In this document: positions 51,205 to 61,609 of the stretch, piece after piece
Position numbering within the stretch: the first letter of the stretch is position 1
Layout: the number at the start of each line of letters is the position of its first letter
NCBI RefSeq assembly: GCF_001625305.1
Contig: NW_017804109.1
Coordinates: forward strand, 1,361,431 to 1,425,430
DNA length: 64,000 bases
Direction: 5' to 3'
From: Branchiostoma belcheri
Lineage: Eukaryota; Chordata; Leptocardii; Amphioxiformes; Branchiostomatidae
Notes under the pieces: generated by a model
What the model saw: the letters and a program-made list of their open reading frames with translations, nothing else
The model's database searches: none
What the model was told of the DNA's origin: nothing
Translations under genes and position numbers: made by a program

Positions 51205-52030
51205 GAATGAAAGTGCATGAAAATAAAAGCTAGCTTCTACACGGAGGCCTCAGTAGAAGTGACACCAGGTGATGTCTTGACACTGCACCTGCCTGCCTCT
51301 GGTCCGTCACCAGGGAGTCTTAAGTGCCCACAAACATCTTGTTAGCTTCTTAAGAATCATCCCAGCTGTCAGAAAGAAATGCTTGCAAGACATATTTCCC
51401 TTAAATACCAGTAAAAGAGGTCTTGTTCTTAATAAATAGCTTGTCCTGAGGAGCCCATGTAGTACCATCTACATAGCGCCCTGCAGTCAGGGGTCTATGA
51501 CCTGATTAAGACATCAAATTATTGAAAGATATTGTGTAAAAAATTCCAGCAGGACAAGGGTTAAGAAATATAAAACTTTCAGAGATATGACATAACATAA
51601 GAAAATGCTCAGTCTGGTGGTTTCTAGCATGGAAATTGGGAGAAGTGAGAAAGTTACACAGTTGAAACTTGAAACTTGACACCTACATGTAGGTATCAGT
51701 TTGCCAGATTGGATTACGTTAAATGTCTTAGTTTGCATTGTGAGTTTGACTCAAATTCCACTATGATTAACTGCTCGTAGCAAGTCATCGATCACGGCTG
51801 TTGATATAGTTATCATGATTATGATTAATGAAACAATGACCAATTATGGAAGGAGGAAACATTTTTTAAAGCTCAGCTAAGGCATAATTTTGGTATCAAA
51901 TTCCAGTTGATTTATTGCTTGCAGTAAATGATTGATCGCACAATAGTTCATCACTGTCATACTTTAAATCCTCAGATTATAAAAGCTAGGACAAGATTGT
52001 CAAGTGTTTGCTGATGTTTGACCTGCTAAG
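51205..52030. other. Non-coding stretch
   Basis: Nothing recognised beyond short echoes. Confidence 0.4.
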
Positions 52031-52034
52031 GTCC

Positions 52035-52279
52035 ATGGCATGTTATCTGTATATTTGGCCAATTTCTACTCTTTCAAGACACTTCCCGAAGCCTAGTAAA
52101 GGCTACTCTCAAAGCAGAGGTTGTTGGGGAATGATCGTTACCTTTTTATATATGGCCGTTTTTTTGTCGCTACCCGTCGGTGGCCGATGACCTTCTCTGG
52201 CTAATGGATACTGCCAGGCCAATTTGATACTGTCTTTTTGCCACCGAAAGGGATCTGCTTGGAGATTAGGTAAAGGCTA
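52035..52279. mobile_element. Truncated M1 interrupted near its end by M2
   Basis: M1 right arm (GGCATGTTATCTGTATATTT...GAAGCCTAGTAAAGGC) is cut by M2 at 52104-52269 (TACTCTCAAAGCAG...CTGCTTGGAGATTAG). GTAAAGGC stands on both sides of M2 (52096-52103 and 52270-52277), and the last TA of M1 follows. M2 is thus the younger insertion. Confidence 0.82.
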
Positions 52280-52440
52280 GTAGATCATACAGACCTCAGT
52301 TAAGAAGGCAGAGAGGCTTGAAAGAGCAGCAGAGTTGCCGGTGATGTGGTTAAAGAGGTGATGACGTGCTGTTGATGTTAGGGAGTAATGTGACCTGAGC
52401 TGTAGAGAAGGAATGTCCGCCCTGCATTCCAGGGTAACTC

Positions 52441-52720
52441 AAGGAGCACCGAGCCTCCATAGCATGCCAAAAACTGGAGGTTTTGGGGGTCTTCAGGGTC
52501 TTTGGGAGCTTTTAGGTGCTATTTTCTGATTTCATATAGACAACAGAGCCGACCTGGTTGAATTACCCCCGTTTTTTCAGAACTGAGCTCATCAGAAAAC
52601 AGCCGAAGACCACCAAACCCCCAGTTCTATAAGCCTGCTACGGAGGCTAATCAGAAAACAGCCGAAGACCACCAAACCCCCAGTTCTATAAGCCTGCTAC
52701 AAAGGCTAAAGGAGCACCGA
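52441..52720. mobile_element. MITE M3 with duplicated right end
   Basis: GCCTCCATAGCATGCCAAAA...TATAAGCCTGCTACGGAGGCTA (about 52453-52650), then a repeat of the last 55 bp (ATCAGAAAACAGCCGAAGAC...CTACAAAGGCTA) to about 52708. AAGGAGCACCGAG occurs on both outer sides, containing the target duplication. Confidence 0.8.
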
Positions 52721-53340
52721 GACATACCCTAAGGTAGCACACTTCACATGTCTGGTTTGAAATTCACCCTGCATACACTGAGGTAATGTTACAGACAATA
52801 CCTACATTTGGAGACTCCAACTGTGATAGAAGACTGTAAAATTAAGACTGTGAAGTTTACCTTATGTGGCTATACTATAGAATACTGCTAATAGGTTATA
52901 CTTTAAAAACTTCTGGCACAGACACTTGCAGTCTGGACAAGATTCACCAACTAACCGTAGTCTTGCGTCGAATCTTAAGACGCAGTTGAGAGGAGGAACA
53001 CAAGGACAGGTTGTTTAGAATGAGTCTGCCGGAAGTTGTTATAACAGACACGACGGCCGGAGTAATCATGGTTATCTGTTCTGTCAGGTGTGACTGTGCC
53101 GAGCTGTCAGGAGCAGCTCACAAATATTTACCGTCTGAAGTCAGGAGACAGAGATAAATCATGGAAGCAATGAATCATCCTTAAGGTTGTTAGAGATGAT
53201 TTAAACTGATATAGAGCTATCTTTCTGGTAAGGAGACAGAACTAGGGCATAGTCCACAGATACATGTACATGTGTATGTCTGTTGTCAAAAACTACTTAG
53301 GATGAACTGTGAGCAAGAATCACAATCAAATCATATACTG
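52721..53340. other. Non-coding stretch
   Basis: Nothing recognised. Confidence 0.4.
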
Positions 53341-53344
53341 TGCT

Positions 53345-54012
53345 CGAAGAAAAACTAAAAATTTGATTTGAGGCAAGACTTCCAGTCCAGGTAACTCTTG
53401 TGGAGACAGCAAATATTTGGGCCAGCAGTTTCCTGGGTATGGTTTCTGACAGGTGTAACCAGACCACCTGTTACACCTGAAGATCCGAGTCTTGAGACGT
53501 GAGGTCTCTGTTTCGTCCGCAGTCCAAGAAGTAGGGTGTGTCTACAACTGAACCACCTTAGATTACATGTGTATCCAGGTAGTGTATTGAGAGGGCTTGC
53601 ATGTACCTTCTTTGCAGCAGCACAGCTTTCCTTGATCATGTACATCAAGGAACATATTAAAATAAAATCTTCTTCAATAAAATCATATGCTGGGCTGAAA
53701 GGAAAACTCAAAATCTGACTTGAGGCAAGATTCCAGGTAACTCTTGTGGAGATATTTGGGTCAGAAGTTTCCTGGGTCTGATTTCCAACAGGTGTAACCA
53801 GACCACCTGTTGTGTGGACAGGTGTAACAAGAGCACCTGTTACACCTGAACATCCCAGTCTTGAGACGTCTCTGTTTCGTTTGCAGTCCAAGAAGTAGGC
53901 TGCGTCTACAACTGAACCACCTAAGATCGATTACACAGCTTAGTCTTGGTATGTTGAGTGCATACCTTATCTAATGCAGCACAGTTTTCCTTGTTCATGT
54001 ACATTTTTGTAC
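53345..54012 (+). repeat. Two-unit duplication, about 355 bp, with AGGTGTAAC dyads
   Basis: AATTTGATTTGAGGCAAGAC and AATCTGACTTGAGGCAAGAT start the units (53357 and 53710). Shared blocks include AACTCTTGTGGAGA, GTCTTGAGACGT, CAGTCCAAGAAGTAGG and TCTACAACTGAACCACCT. Both contain CAGGTGTAACCAGACCACCT followed in the first by GTTACACCTG. The 178-codon minus frame over this region looks like a repeat artefact. Confidence 0.85.
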
Positions 54013-54249
54013 GTTTTACTTGAAGAAGACTAAGACTGATTAAAAATGTTGAATTTGTATCTATTTATCTATGTAGAAGAATACCAGTCTGAGAATGATG
54101 CCAACAAAATCTACATATCTTGCAAGTCTGAAGAATCCTTGTCATATGTCAGACACTGAAGGAACAGCATATCAACACTTAGACTAGTTTTTTTTTCTTT
54201 AATTGTTTCAGCTTAAAAGCTGGAGCTGAGGAGCTGACCTGTGTTAGGC

Positions 54250-54325
54250 CCTGGAAACAGTCTGATACAGAAGCTGGTGTGTTACGCTAAAGGGTGGTTA
54301 TACCAGCTATACACATACAGATATT
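54250..54325 (+). repeat. Single copy of the 50-bp minisatellite unit
   Basis: GATACAGAAGCTGGTGTGTT, ACGCTAAAGGGTGG, TTATACCAGCTATACACATA. It lacks the GCCGCG flank. Confidence 0.75.
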
Positions 54326-54484
54326 CAAGCTTTCCTCCTAACCTTCTACATGTATTAATACCGAAAGCTTAACTATTGTCCAAGAACCAATAAACTGAAT
54401 TTGAGTGGCCTTATCAGAGAAGTCCTGAAATAACCCAGCCTGGATTGAGGTGAATCGGAGCCGAAAGTCATCAGGCGAGGTCTC

Positions 54485-54698
54485 TGTTTACCTAGCCTCC
54501 ATAGCATGCCACAAACTGGGGGTTTTGGGTGTCTTCATGGTCTTAGGGAGCTTTTATGTGCTATTTTCTGATTGCATATATACAACATAGCCGGCCTGGT
54601 TGAATTACCCTTATTATTAGAACTGGGCTAATCAGAAAACAGCCGAAGACCACCAAACCCCCAGTTCTATAAGCCTGCTACGGAGACTCATGTTTACC
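54485..54698. mobile_element. MITE M3 with 8-bp matching flanks
   Basis: Element from TAGCCTCCATAGCATGCC (54493) to TGCTACGGAGACTCA (54690). TGTTTACC lies at 54485-54492 and 54691-54698. Confidence 0.82.
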
Positions 54699-54840
54699 GA
54701 GGAGAGTCTCCCCCATTGTTTCCGGCGTGTGTGCCCGGCATTTCGTAAACACGTCGTCCACTTGTGTTTCGCCACCCCCGACCGGCCCACAGACAATGGT
54801 TAGACTATCCGTGTGACACGGTGGCCTCTCCCATAACGCG

Positions 54841-55535
54841 GGTATGTACGGAGCCATTCACGGGACGCTCTCCGTGTCACATCATACAAACTGTTACAGA
54901 AGGGGCAGGGCAGGTTTAAATTTAGATATAGGGGGTTACCTTTACAAATGTTGTTAGCCTGGATGCCAGACTGTTTCCAGGGCATGCACAGTCCTGACTA
55001 AAGCCTGGATGCCAGACTGTTTCCAGGGCATGCACAGTCCTGACTAAAGCCTGGATGCCAGACTGTTTCCAGGGCATGCACAGTCCTGACTAAAAGACTA
55101 AGTTATGTAGCATAAGCATAAGCATGTAGCTTATGTGCATAAGTTATGTACGGAGCCATTCAGGGGAGGGTCTCCGTGTCACAACATACAAACTGTTACA
55201 GAAGGAATAGGGCATGGAGTGAGGAAGGGTTAAATTTAGATGTAGGGGGTTTACAAAGGGTGTAGCCTGGATGCCAGGCTGTTCCCAGGGCCTGCACAGT
55301 CCTGACTTATAGCCTGGATGCCAGACTGTTTCCTGGGCTTGCACAGTCCTGACTAAAAGACTAAGTTATGTAGCATATAAGCATAAGCATGTAGCTTATG
55401 TGCCTAAGTTATGCATGGAGCCATTCAGTGGAGGTCACAACATACAAACTGTTACAGAAGGAATACCTGAGACCCTGGCAGGGCAGGTTTAAATTTAGAT
55501 ATAGGGGGTTTACAAATGGTGTAGCCTGGGTGTCT
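54841..55535. repeat. Nested tandem repeat: about 270-300 bp units containing a 47-bp minisatellite
   Basis: The large unit starts with ATGTACGGAGCCATTCA, then TACAAACTGTTACAGAAGG and GGTTTAAATTTAGATATAGG. It occurs at about 54844, 55146 and 55409. Inside, AGCCTGGATGCCAGACTG followed by TTTCCAGGGCATGCACAGTC is repeated three times in the first unit (54957-55100), twice in the second and not at all in the third. Confidence 0.9.
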
Positions 55536-55594
55536 AATATGGTTGTATAAAACTCCAGAAAAGTGTGTGTGTGACGATTTACAGACTTTCCATT

Positions 55595-55680
55595 TTACTT
55601 TTAGCTTTACTTTTCATCAACCAGTGCAGCATTTTATCAGTCTTTAAATCCGAGAAATGACAAATCAAATTGGTGTGGCC
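55595..55680. mobile_element. M6 right-end fragment
   Basis: AAATCCGAGAAATGACAAAT then CAAATTGGTGTGGCC. The left end is not found. Confidence 0.55.
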
Positions 55681-56034
55681 CAAAGTGTGATCGATTGGGA
55701 GAAATTCCCCGTCTCCCCTTCCAGAAAGGACCTGTAAGGAACGAGGGAAGGTGAGAAGGTATAGAGGAGAGATTGTGAAACAGATAAGGTGCAACTTGAG
55801 AGCAGACCACTTACACACCTGACCGGGACAGGACTTGGAACGCTGCTCCACAAAAGGGGCAGAATATGGGGGAGGGAGTTGGGAATACCTTCGGGAATCT
55901 GAGTCAGCAGCAAACCCGGGGTTGGTGAAAGCTAAAGGTAGTCCCGTAGCCTTTTTGAGACTATTGAACCTACTATAACTTGAACCTATATAACGTCAAC
56001 CCACAGGACAGAGGCAAGTGGCAGGCTGCAATCA

Positions 56035-56125
56035 AGCCTCAGTTGTGTAGTGCAAGCACATCTAACCCCGGCAGACAGGAACATCAGACGATAAACTGGA
56101 TAGTGAGTGAGTGAGTAAGTGAATG
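56035..56125 (+). repeat. Dispersed repeat fragment, copy 2
   Basis: Matches 205-300 (AGTGCAAGCACATCTAACCC, CAGACGATAAACTGGATAG, GTGAGTGAGTGAGT). Confidence 0.5.
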
Positions 56126-56164
56126 TAGGGGCAGTGGGTTGATTGTTAATCCACAGTGTATAGG

Positions 56165-56402
56165 CCTCTAGGGTGCAGTATCAGAAGCTGGGCCCATCTG
56201 CTCTCTCCTTCCACCACCTTATACCTCCCCAACTGAAGTCAGGAACCCATTTTACACCTGGGTGGATCGTAGTAAGGAAAGTCTTGTAAAGTGCCTTTCC
56301 CAAGGACACAACGTCTAGCCAGGAATGACAGGAATCAAACCCATGATCCGTCAATCTCGTGTCCACCCGCCTTCCCCACCCGGCCATTCGACGCCACCGA
56401 AA
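56165..56402 (-). mobile_element. tRNA-derived SINE
   Basis: On the minus strand: GAATGGCCGGGTGGGGAAGG (A-box region), GGATCATGGGTTTGATTCC (B box), then a body GTTGTGTCCTTGGGAAAGGC, ACTTTACAAGACTTTCC and CACCCAGGTGTAAAATGGGT, and GTTGGGGAGGTATAAGG. This is the head of a Ser/Leu-type tRNA joined to a body that I know to be widely conserved among invertebrate SINEs. I do not name the family. The 68-codon frame across it is not a gene. Confidence 0.75.
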
Positions 56403-56990
56403 CCCGGGGATGACTGGACACGAATGGCGGCAGGCTTGCCACAGTGACTGCAGGTGAATGGAGGCATCCAGGTCTGGTGTCTCACCTACAGGACAAAACA
56501 GGAAACCCGGGAACCAACAACTTAACTTTAGGGAAGATTTTTATCTTAATTGTTGTGAAGGAAGGACATTTCAGAAAAACAGTCCGCCATGCTGACTATG
56601 TACACGTCAGGTAACTTTTGTACATGTGTCTGTAACTGTATATCCACCCTTTGGCATTAACACACCAACTTTGCAGGATCAACTGATACAACTTGCTGTA
56701 CCTATCTGTGTTTGTTGATCAGTATAACACCATTCATCCCCATTATAACAAGGATCAAAGCCTACGAGACTGCTTCTGAAGTACTGCAACTACTTTATTT
56801 AATTTCAGTTAACAGAGTCCTCTTGAATTCATCATAGAGCTATTGTACTGTACACTGTTCTTTTGTACATGCATCTATTATGTCACTGAGGTAAACCAAA
56901 TGTGGACAACAATCTATAATCAACTTGAGTAGTAATTCGAGGTGATCTGATGTGTAGTTGATTGAGCCAAGCTTCATCGACTGTGTGATG
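56403..56990. other. Non-coding stretch
   Basis: A minisatellite remnant (CCACCCTTTGGCATTAACAC, CAACTTTGCAGG) lies at about 56644-56682. Otherwise nothing recognised. Confidence 0.4.
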
Positions 56991-56994
56991 GAGC

Positions 56995-57125
56995 TATATG
57001 TATATGAAAAATTCCCTTCTGGCATAGCACAAAATTGGATTTAAAAGTTCAACAGCTTGGCTGGGAATCAAACCATGGACCCAGCGATCCGGGTTTCTGA
57101 ACACGAATAAACCACTTGTCGAGGC
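56995..57125 (-). mobile_element. Second tRNA-derived SINE-like element
   Basis: On the minus strand GGGTCCATGGTTTGATTCCC is a good B box, followed by AGCCAAGCTGTTGAACTTTT, AAATCCAATTTTGTGCTATG and CCAGAAGGGAATTTTTC. The A box is poor. A related, more decayed copy is at 49840. Confidence 0.5.
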
Positions 57126-57600
57126 GATGTCTGATACATGGCATAACGGCAACCTGAGGTCTGGGGACACCTGGGACTGAGGTGTTTCTTCACGCCGGAG
57201 TGACAAGGGTGAAATGAACACAGGTAACACACCTGGGCTGCTGCAGGTGAGATGTGGGGATTCAGCAAGAGATGACCTCACCTTGAGGTGACCTTACCTC
57301 GTCAGGACCTCACCTGGTGAGGATGTGACATGTGACTTACCTGTTAATTTGCCTGTGAGGTACTTTTAATTGGTGTACAGTTTTTAAGATCTGATTGTAA
57401 GTTTGGAAACTCCTTTTTTAAAAAATGTGTCTAGATTTCTTTATGTGTAGTCAATTGTCTATGTTTCTTGTCTGTATGCTTTGGGTATAATCCTGAAATA
57501 AAGAGATTCAATCATTCAAATACATTTACAGTCTGTGTTTCAAATAAATCATACAATGTATAAGAAAAACTGAGGTATACAGGACGTTTTTGTAAAAGTA
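57126..57600. other. Non-coding stretch with a possible polyadenylation signal
   Basis: CACCTG/CAGGTG motifs are dense at 57170-57340. AATAAA at 57497-57502 follows a T-rich region and could end a plus-strand transcript, but no exon supports it. Confidence 0.3.
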
Positions 57601-57604
57601 TCAT

Positions 57605-57875
57605 AGACTCTTTAGATACTGAAGTTGCAGCTATTTTCATAAACTCTGGACCTACAGCTTTCAGAAAATATCAGACAGAAAAGAAAGCTGAAAAGTCACC
57701 CAAAACTTTCCCAATGCAGCAGCCACAATAACTCTTGTGAAGACGTGTGGTTGGTTCTTTAAATACTGAAGTTTCAGCTCCTTTTAAATTTTCAAAATAT
57801 ATCAGACAGAAAAGAGAGCTGACAAGTCACCCAAAGCCCTGCCTATGTAGCAGCTACAATACGGTAGCCATCATT
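57605..57875 (+). repeat. Two-unit duplication, about 145 bp
   Basis: CTTTAGATACTGAAGTTGCAGCT and CTTTAAATACTGAAGTTTCAGCT start the units. TATCAGACAGAAAAGAAAGC and AAGTCACCCAAA...GCAGC(A/C)ACAAT follow in both. Confidence 0.8.
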
Positions 57876-57959
57876 CCTCCAGACTGGTGTAAATAGGAAG
57901 CTGATTTAGATGTCAGGGTCTGGGTAGGGATCCTGACAGCCTACGCTGAAATTGGATCT

Positions 57960-58230
57960 ACACAGGACAGAATAAAGCTGGCAGAGACTGGAGGGTCTAA
58001 GTGATTACGAATTACGCAAAATTTTTGTCGCCGATTACGAATTGCATCAAATTCTCAGAGCTGATTAAGAACAGTTATGCGTTATGGCTAATGTACTGAT
58101 TACGAATTACAATGATTTTGGGGAGGCTGCCTACGGATTACGAAGACTAAAAAGACCTGATTATGCCTCACGGAAAAGGGCATGCAGGCCCTCATACAGG
58201 ACAGACTAAAGCTGGCAGAGACTAGGGACA
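57960..58230. mobile_element. CGTAA element, subtype A, inverted, between direct repeats
   Basis: Element about 57991-58193, from GAGGGTCTAAGTGATTACGA to GGGCATGCAGGCCCTC. TTACGAATTACG-type motifs start near 58005, 58035, 58065, 58100, 58131 and 58161. Outside it ACAGGACAGA(A/C)TAAAGCTGG then CAGAGACT is present on both sides (57961 and 58195), so it sits in a duplicated 30-bp unit. Confidence 0.72.
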
Positions 58231-58249
58231 AGTGTGTGACTGTGACTAA

Positions 58250-58990
58250 TGTTTCTCCTGGTGTAGAGCTGTACTATAACCAACACTGTTGCTAATGATT
58301 GATGATGATGATTAAAGCAATCTTTGTCATTCTACAAGCTTTGACTTTGACTGAACATGTCTAGGAGGAGAATGCCAACAATACTACTAATAGGAACAAA
58401 TCAAGATTAAGTTACTAGTGATGGATAACTGTACTCACAGAGGCAAGACAATGTGGACACTAATGATTGATAATGATGATGATTAAAGCAATCTATGTAA
58501 TGCTACAAGTTGCATGTTTCAACAAGTATGCCATGGCCAATGTTTCAGGCAATACCCTTGAGCAAAGAGAACAAATCAAGCTTAAGTTACTAGAGATGGA
58601 TAACTGTACTCATAGAGGGCAAGACACTATGCTGACAACAAGGAACTTGATTGATAATGATGATTAAAGCAATCTTTGTTATGTTGCAAGCTATGTCAGC
58701 ATTTCAGGCAATACTCTTGAGCAAAGAGTAAGAGCCAATGTAGCTTATGTTACTGGTGATGTATAGCTGCACTCACAGGGGTCTAGACGAATGTCTAGTG
58801 ATTTATAATGGTGATTAAACCAATTCACTTTTTCAATCTACCTGGATGTCTATTAAAGCTTCATTCATGATGCATCTAGATTATGTTTACCCTTATCCAT
58901 ATATCTGAGGTAAGACAGTCATCTAACGATTTATGATGACAATTAGAGCAATTTGCGTCATCCTGTGCTCCAACAACCTCCAACTATAAC
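58250..58990 (+). repeat. Tandem array, about five units of 150-185 bp
   Basis: TTGAT(A/G)ATGATGATTAAAGCAA then TCTTTGT(C/T)AT recurs at about 58296, 58468 and 58652, with more diverged units at 58800 and 58930. TTACTAG(T/A)GATGGATAACTG and TACTCA(C/T)AGAGG link them. Confidence 0.82.
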
Positions 58991-59076
58991 CCCTACAAGA
59001 TAGGGGATGCCAACATCTTGGACAGCCCATCACTTACTCTGGCTACAGTTACAGGTTTGTCTGGGCACCACAGTCC

Positions 59077-59245
59077 TAATATCCAAGCAGATCTTTTGGT
59101 GGCTGCAATACTAGTATGAAATTGGCAAGACATTATCAAAATGGCAAGACAGTATCAAATTGGCAGCGCAGTATTGTAACTCTGGTGGCCAATTTGATGT
59201 CCCATGCCCATGCCCATGCCCCCAAAGAAATCTGCTGGAAGATTA
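59077..59245. mobile_element. MITE M2 with internal expansion
   Basis: TAATATCCAAGCAGAT at the left and ATCTGCTGGAAGATTA at the right. ATTGGCAAGACATTATCAAA then ATGGCAAGACAGTATCAAAT is an internal 20-bp duplication. CCCATG is repeated three times near the right end. Confidence 0.65.
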
Positions 59246-59299
59246 GCCACAACGCTCCATGAGTATCCCTTGCCAGCCCTTCCAGGGTGCTATTTTGAG

Positions 59300-59511
59300 G
59301 GCCTGCATAGGGGGATAGTGATTACGAATTACGCAAAATTTTTGCTGCCCATTTGATACAAATTACGTTTAATTCTCAAATCTGAGTACAAACACATGTT
59401 ACGGCTAATGTACTGATTATGAATTACGATGATTTTGGGGGTGGCTGCCTATGGATTGCGAAGACTAAAAAGGCCTGATTACGCCTTTCGAAAAAGGACA
59501 TTCAGGCCCTC
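59300..59511. mobile_element. CGTAA element, subtype A, inverted
   Basis: GAGGGCCTGCATAGGGGG at the left and GGACATTCAGGCCCTC at the right. GATTACGAATTACGCAAAAT, CTGATTATGAATTACGATG, CCTATGGATTGCGAAG and GATTACGCCTTTCG motifs are inside. An M1 fragment abuts at 59512. Confidence 0.7.
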
Positions 59512-59647
59512 TATCATCTCTCTATTTGACAGGCTTCAGGAGCGGCAAACTGTTCTCTCCAGCAGACCAACTACCTTGGCATACAATCAATCTGTTTTAG
59601 CTGATTTCTACTCTTTCCAGCCACCTCCCCAAGCCTGGTAGAGGCTA
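59512..59647. mobile_element. M1 right-arm fragment
   Basis: GGCAAACTGTTCTCTCCAGC then AGACCAACTAC...TTTCTACTCTTTCCAGCCAC...CCTGGTAGAGGCTA. The left arm is missing. Confidence 0.75.
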
Positions 59648-60355
59648 CAGGAGTATCCTTGCCAGCCTGGACAAGGTGATATATTATGTCTGGTACATGT
59701 TCTGGTTATTTTCACCTCAGGAAACCCAGCCTGAAAACTCCTGGCTTGTGTTACAGCATCCAACCCACTGCTTCTTGTAACAGTAGACACATGCTTATGG
59801 ACTTGACATTAGCTTGAACCTGGCCGTGTTGGCTTAAGGGATGTATAACGACATAACTGGTCTCTGTTTGGCCTCCGTCGAGGGAGTTTTGAGTAACAGA
59901 ATAACAGAAGGACAGAATTTCTTTAATACTTGTACCATATCAAACTACAAGTACAAACAGTACAAACTTCAGAAGCATCTGGAGAAAATTTTGTGTAAAA
60001 TTTTGCCAGGACAGCAGTTTCCTCACATGTCTTTGTCCTTCCTTTCAGCTGCCACAGACAAGGAACCTTTCAAAGATATTGGAGAGTCAAAAACTTACAC
60101 ACAAGTGCTGACTGGTTGTGCCTCTTTATTCTAGTAAAGTCTAAGAAGAGTGATGTATGTCACTCAAAATGTCTAGCAGAATTTCATCCAATAGTATTGC
60201 TGAGTATTGCTTACCTGGATGTCTAACCTTCATCAACACAAGGAGCAAAATTGAAGAAGATAACATCCTTTCAACAAGTTATTAATAGTTAACCCATCTA
60301 TTTATCTTCTAAGAGTCAGCAAGATTTTATCACGGTTATGTAAATAATGTTATTT
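59648..60355. other. Non-coding stretch with a 97-codon frame of unknown status
   Basis: Plus frame 59841-60134 is open, starting at ATG, with no family signature. An M7 end fragment lies at 60208-60232. No splice or promoter support. Confidence 0.25.
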
Positions 60356-60357
60356 TG

Positions 60358-60500
60358 CTAGTCTCCACCAGACTCATTTTCATGCTGAATAAATAGTAGA
60401 AATTGTTTTAAAAAGAATGTAGCTGGCCAGGAGAGTTAGACGGCCATAGAGGTTCGCCTGTGGTTCCCTGACTGCCATCCTTCCCAACATCTGCTTGGAG
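60358..60500. mobile_element. M5 left-arm fragment followed by M2 end
   Basis: TAGTCTCCACCAGACTC, then TAGCTGGCCAGGAGAGTTAG. About 60489 ATCTGCTTGGAGAATAG is an M2 end. Confidence 0.6.
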
Positions 60501-60519
60501 AATAGTGAGGAACAAGGCC

Positions 60520-60884
60520 CCTTTTTACAACAGACCTTTCAACAAGGTGCTAATAGCTGTCCCACCTGTTTCCCTGGATTGTGCGGTTAGCCTCTACCAG
60601 GCTTCGGGAGGCGGCTGGAAAGAGTAGAAATTGGCCAAATAGAGAGATAACATGCCAGGGGAGTTGGTCTGCTAGGGAGTACGTTTTTGGGGTGCAGCAA
60701 ACTGTACTCTCCAGCAGACCAACTCCCTCTGTATGTTATCTCTCTCTATTTGGCCAATTTCTACTCTTTACAGCCGCCTCCCGAAGCCTGGTAGAGGCTA
60801 CCTTTTTACAGGCACACCTTTCAACAAGGTGCTAATAGGTGTCCCACCTGTTTCCCTGGAACTCTTTATTACCGCATTCTGCGG
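60520..60884. mobile_element. Complete M1 placed exactly between two copies of a tandem unit
   Basis: M1 is 60588-60800 with nearly perfect arms of about 95 bp (AAGAGTAGAAATTGGCCAAA against its complement). The bases before it (60520-60587: CCTTTTTACAACAGACC, TTTCAACAAGGTGCTAATAG, TGTTTCCCTGGA, TGCGGT) are repeated directly after it (60801-60884). No simple 9-bp duplication is seen. Confidence 0.85.
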
Positions 60885-60929
60885 TTGTATGGCTGCTGAC
60901 TGCTGGGTGTTGTTGTGACAACAGTGGTC

Positions 60930-61080
60930 TGGCTAGTCTCCACCAGACTCCTTTGCAGGCTAATAAGTAGCAGAAAGCGGCCTAAAAAGGGGATATAATT
61001 GGCCAGAGGAGTTTGCCGGCCACTTTTTTGAGTTTGCCCTCTTTTAGACCGATTTCTGCCAGACTACTTTTACAGGACAA
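60930..61080. mobile_element. M5 fragment
   Basis: CTAGTCTCCACCAGACTCCT, AAGTAGCAGAAAGCGGCC, ATTGGCCAGAGGAGTTTGCC and GCCGATTTCTGCCAGAC-like right part. The right terminus is lost. Confidence 0.6.
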
Positions 61081-61395
61081 AACAGCATTTGATCTTGACG
61101 GTTTCCCGGCCAGTCACTAGCTGAATATTAGATTCTCGCACCTGTCAGCACCGCCCGCCATCAGCCAGTTTACCGGCAAACTCACGCCGGCGTTTTGTTA
61201 CCGCTCACGTAAACACCAATTACACACTCCCCACACCGCTGTTTCCACAACATCCAGCAGTCAACAGCAATTTGTCACTTGTTCCTGCTCATTACTTGTA
61301 AGAATATTGCCTAAAATGTTAGCCTAAAAAGAACGCCAAAGATGGGTGGCAGTTCGGGGGGCCGATTTTGCCACCGAAACATCACTACTCTGTGC
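61081..61395. other. GC-richer stretch without repeats
   Basis: 61130-61320 is locally richer in CpG than its surroundings and free of MITE ends. No frame or known motif. A regulatory role is possible but unsupported. Confidence 0.3.
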
Positions 61396-61398
61396 CCC

Positions 61399-61508
61399 TA
61401 ATTTCCAAGCAGATCCCTTTTGGTGGCAAGACAGTATCCTTTAGCCAGAGGAGTTTTTTTGTGGCCAATGGATACTGTTTTGCCACCATATGATCTGCTT
61501 GGAGGCTA
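61399..61508. mobile_element. MITE M2, short
   Basis: TAATTTCCAAGCAGATCCC to GATCTGCTTGGAGGCTA. CTCTGTGCCCC before and CTCTGTCCCC after look like a target duplication with a 1-bp indel. Confidence 0.75.
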
Positions 61509-61609
61509 CTCTGTCCCCACCGTGACCCGAGAACACACAGTAAACCCCATCAGTTTTACAGCCGTGTGTTTATATGTGTGAGCTACTCTTACCTGGCCCG
61601 AGCGGGCCG

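Noticed and set aside
53355..53891. 178-codon minus-strand frame
   Set aside because: Covers both units of a 355-bp duplication. The peptide repeats (GLVTPV, QTQET) follow from the DNA repeat, and no domain is present.
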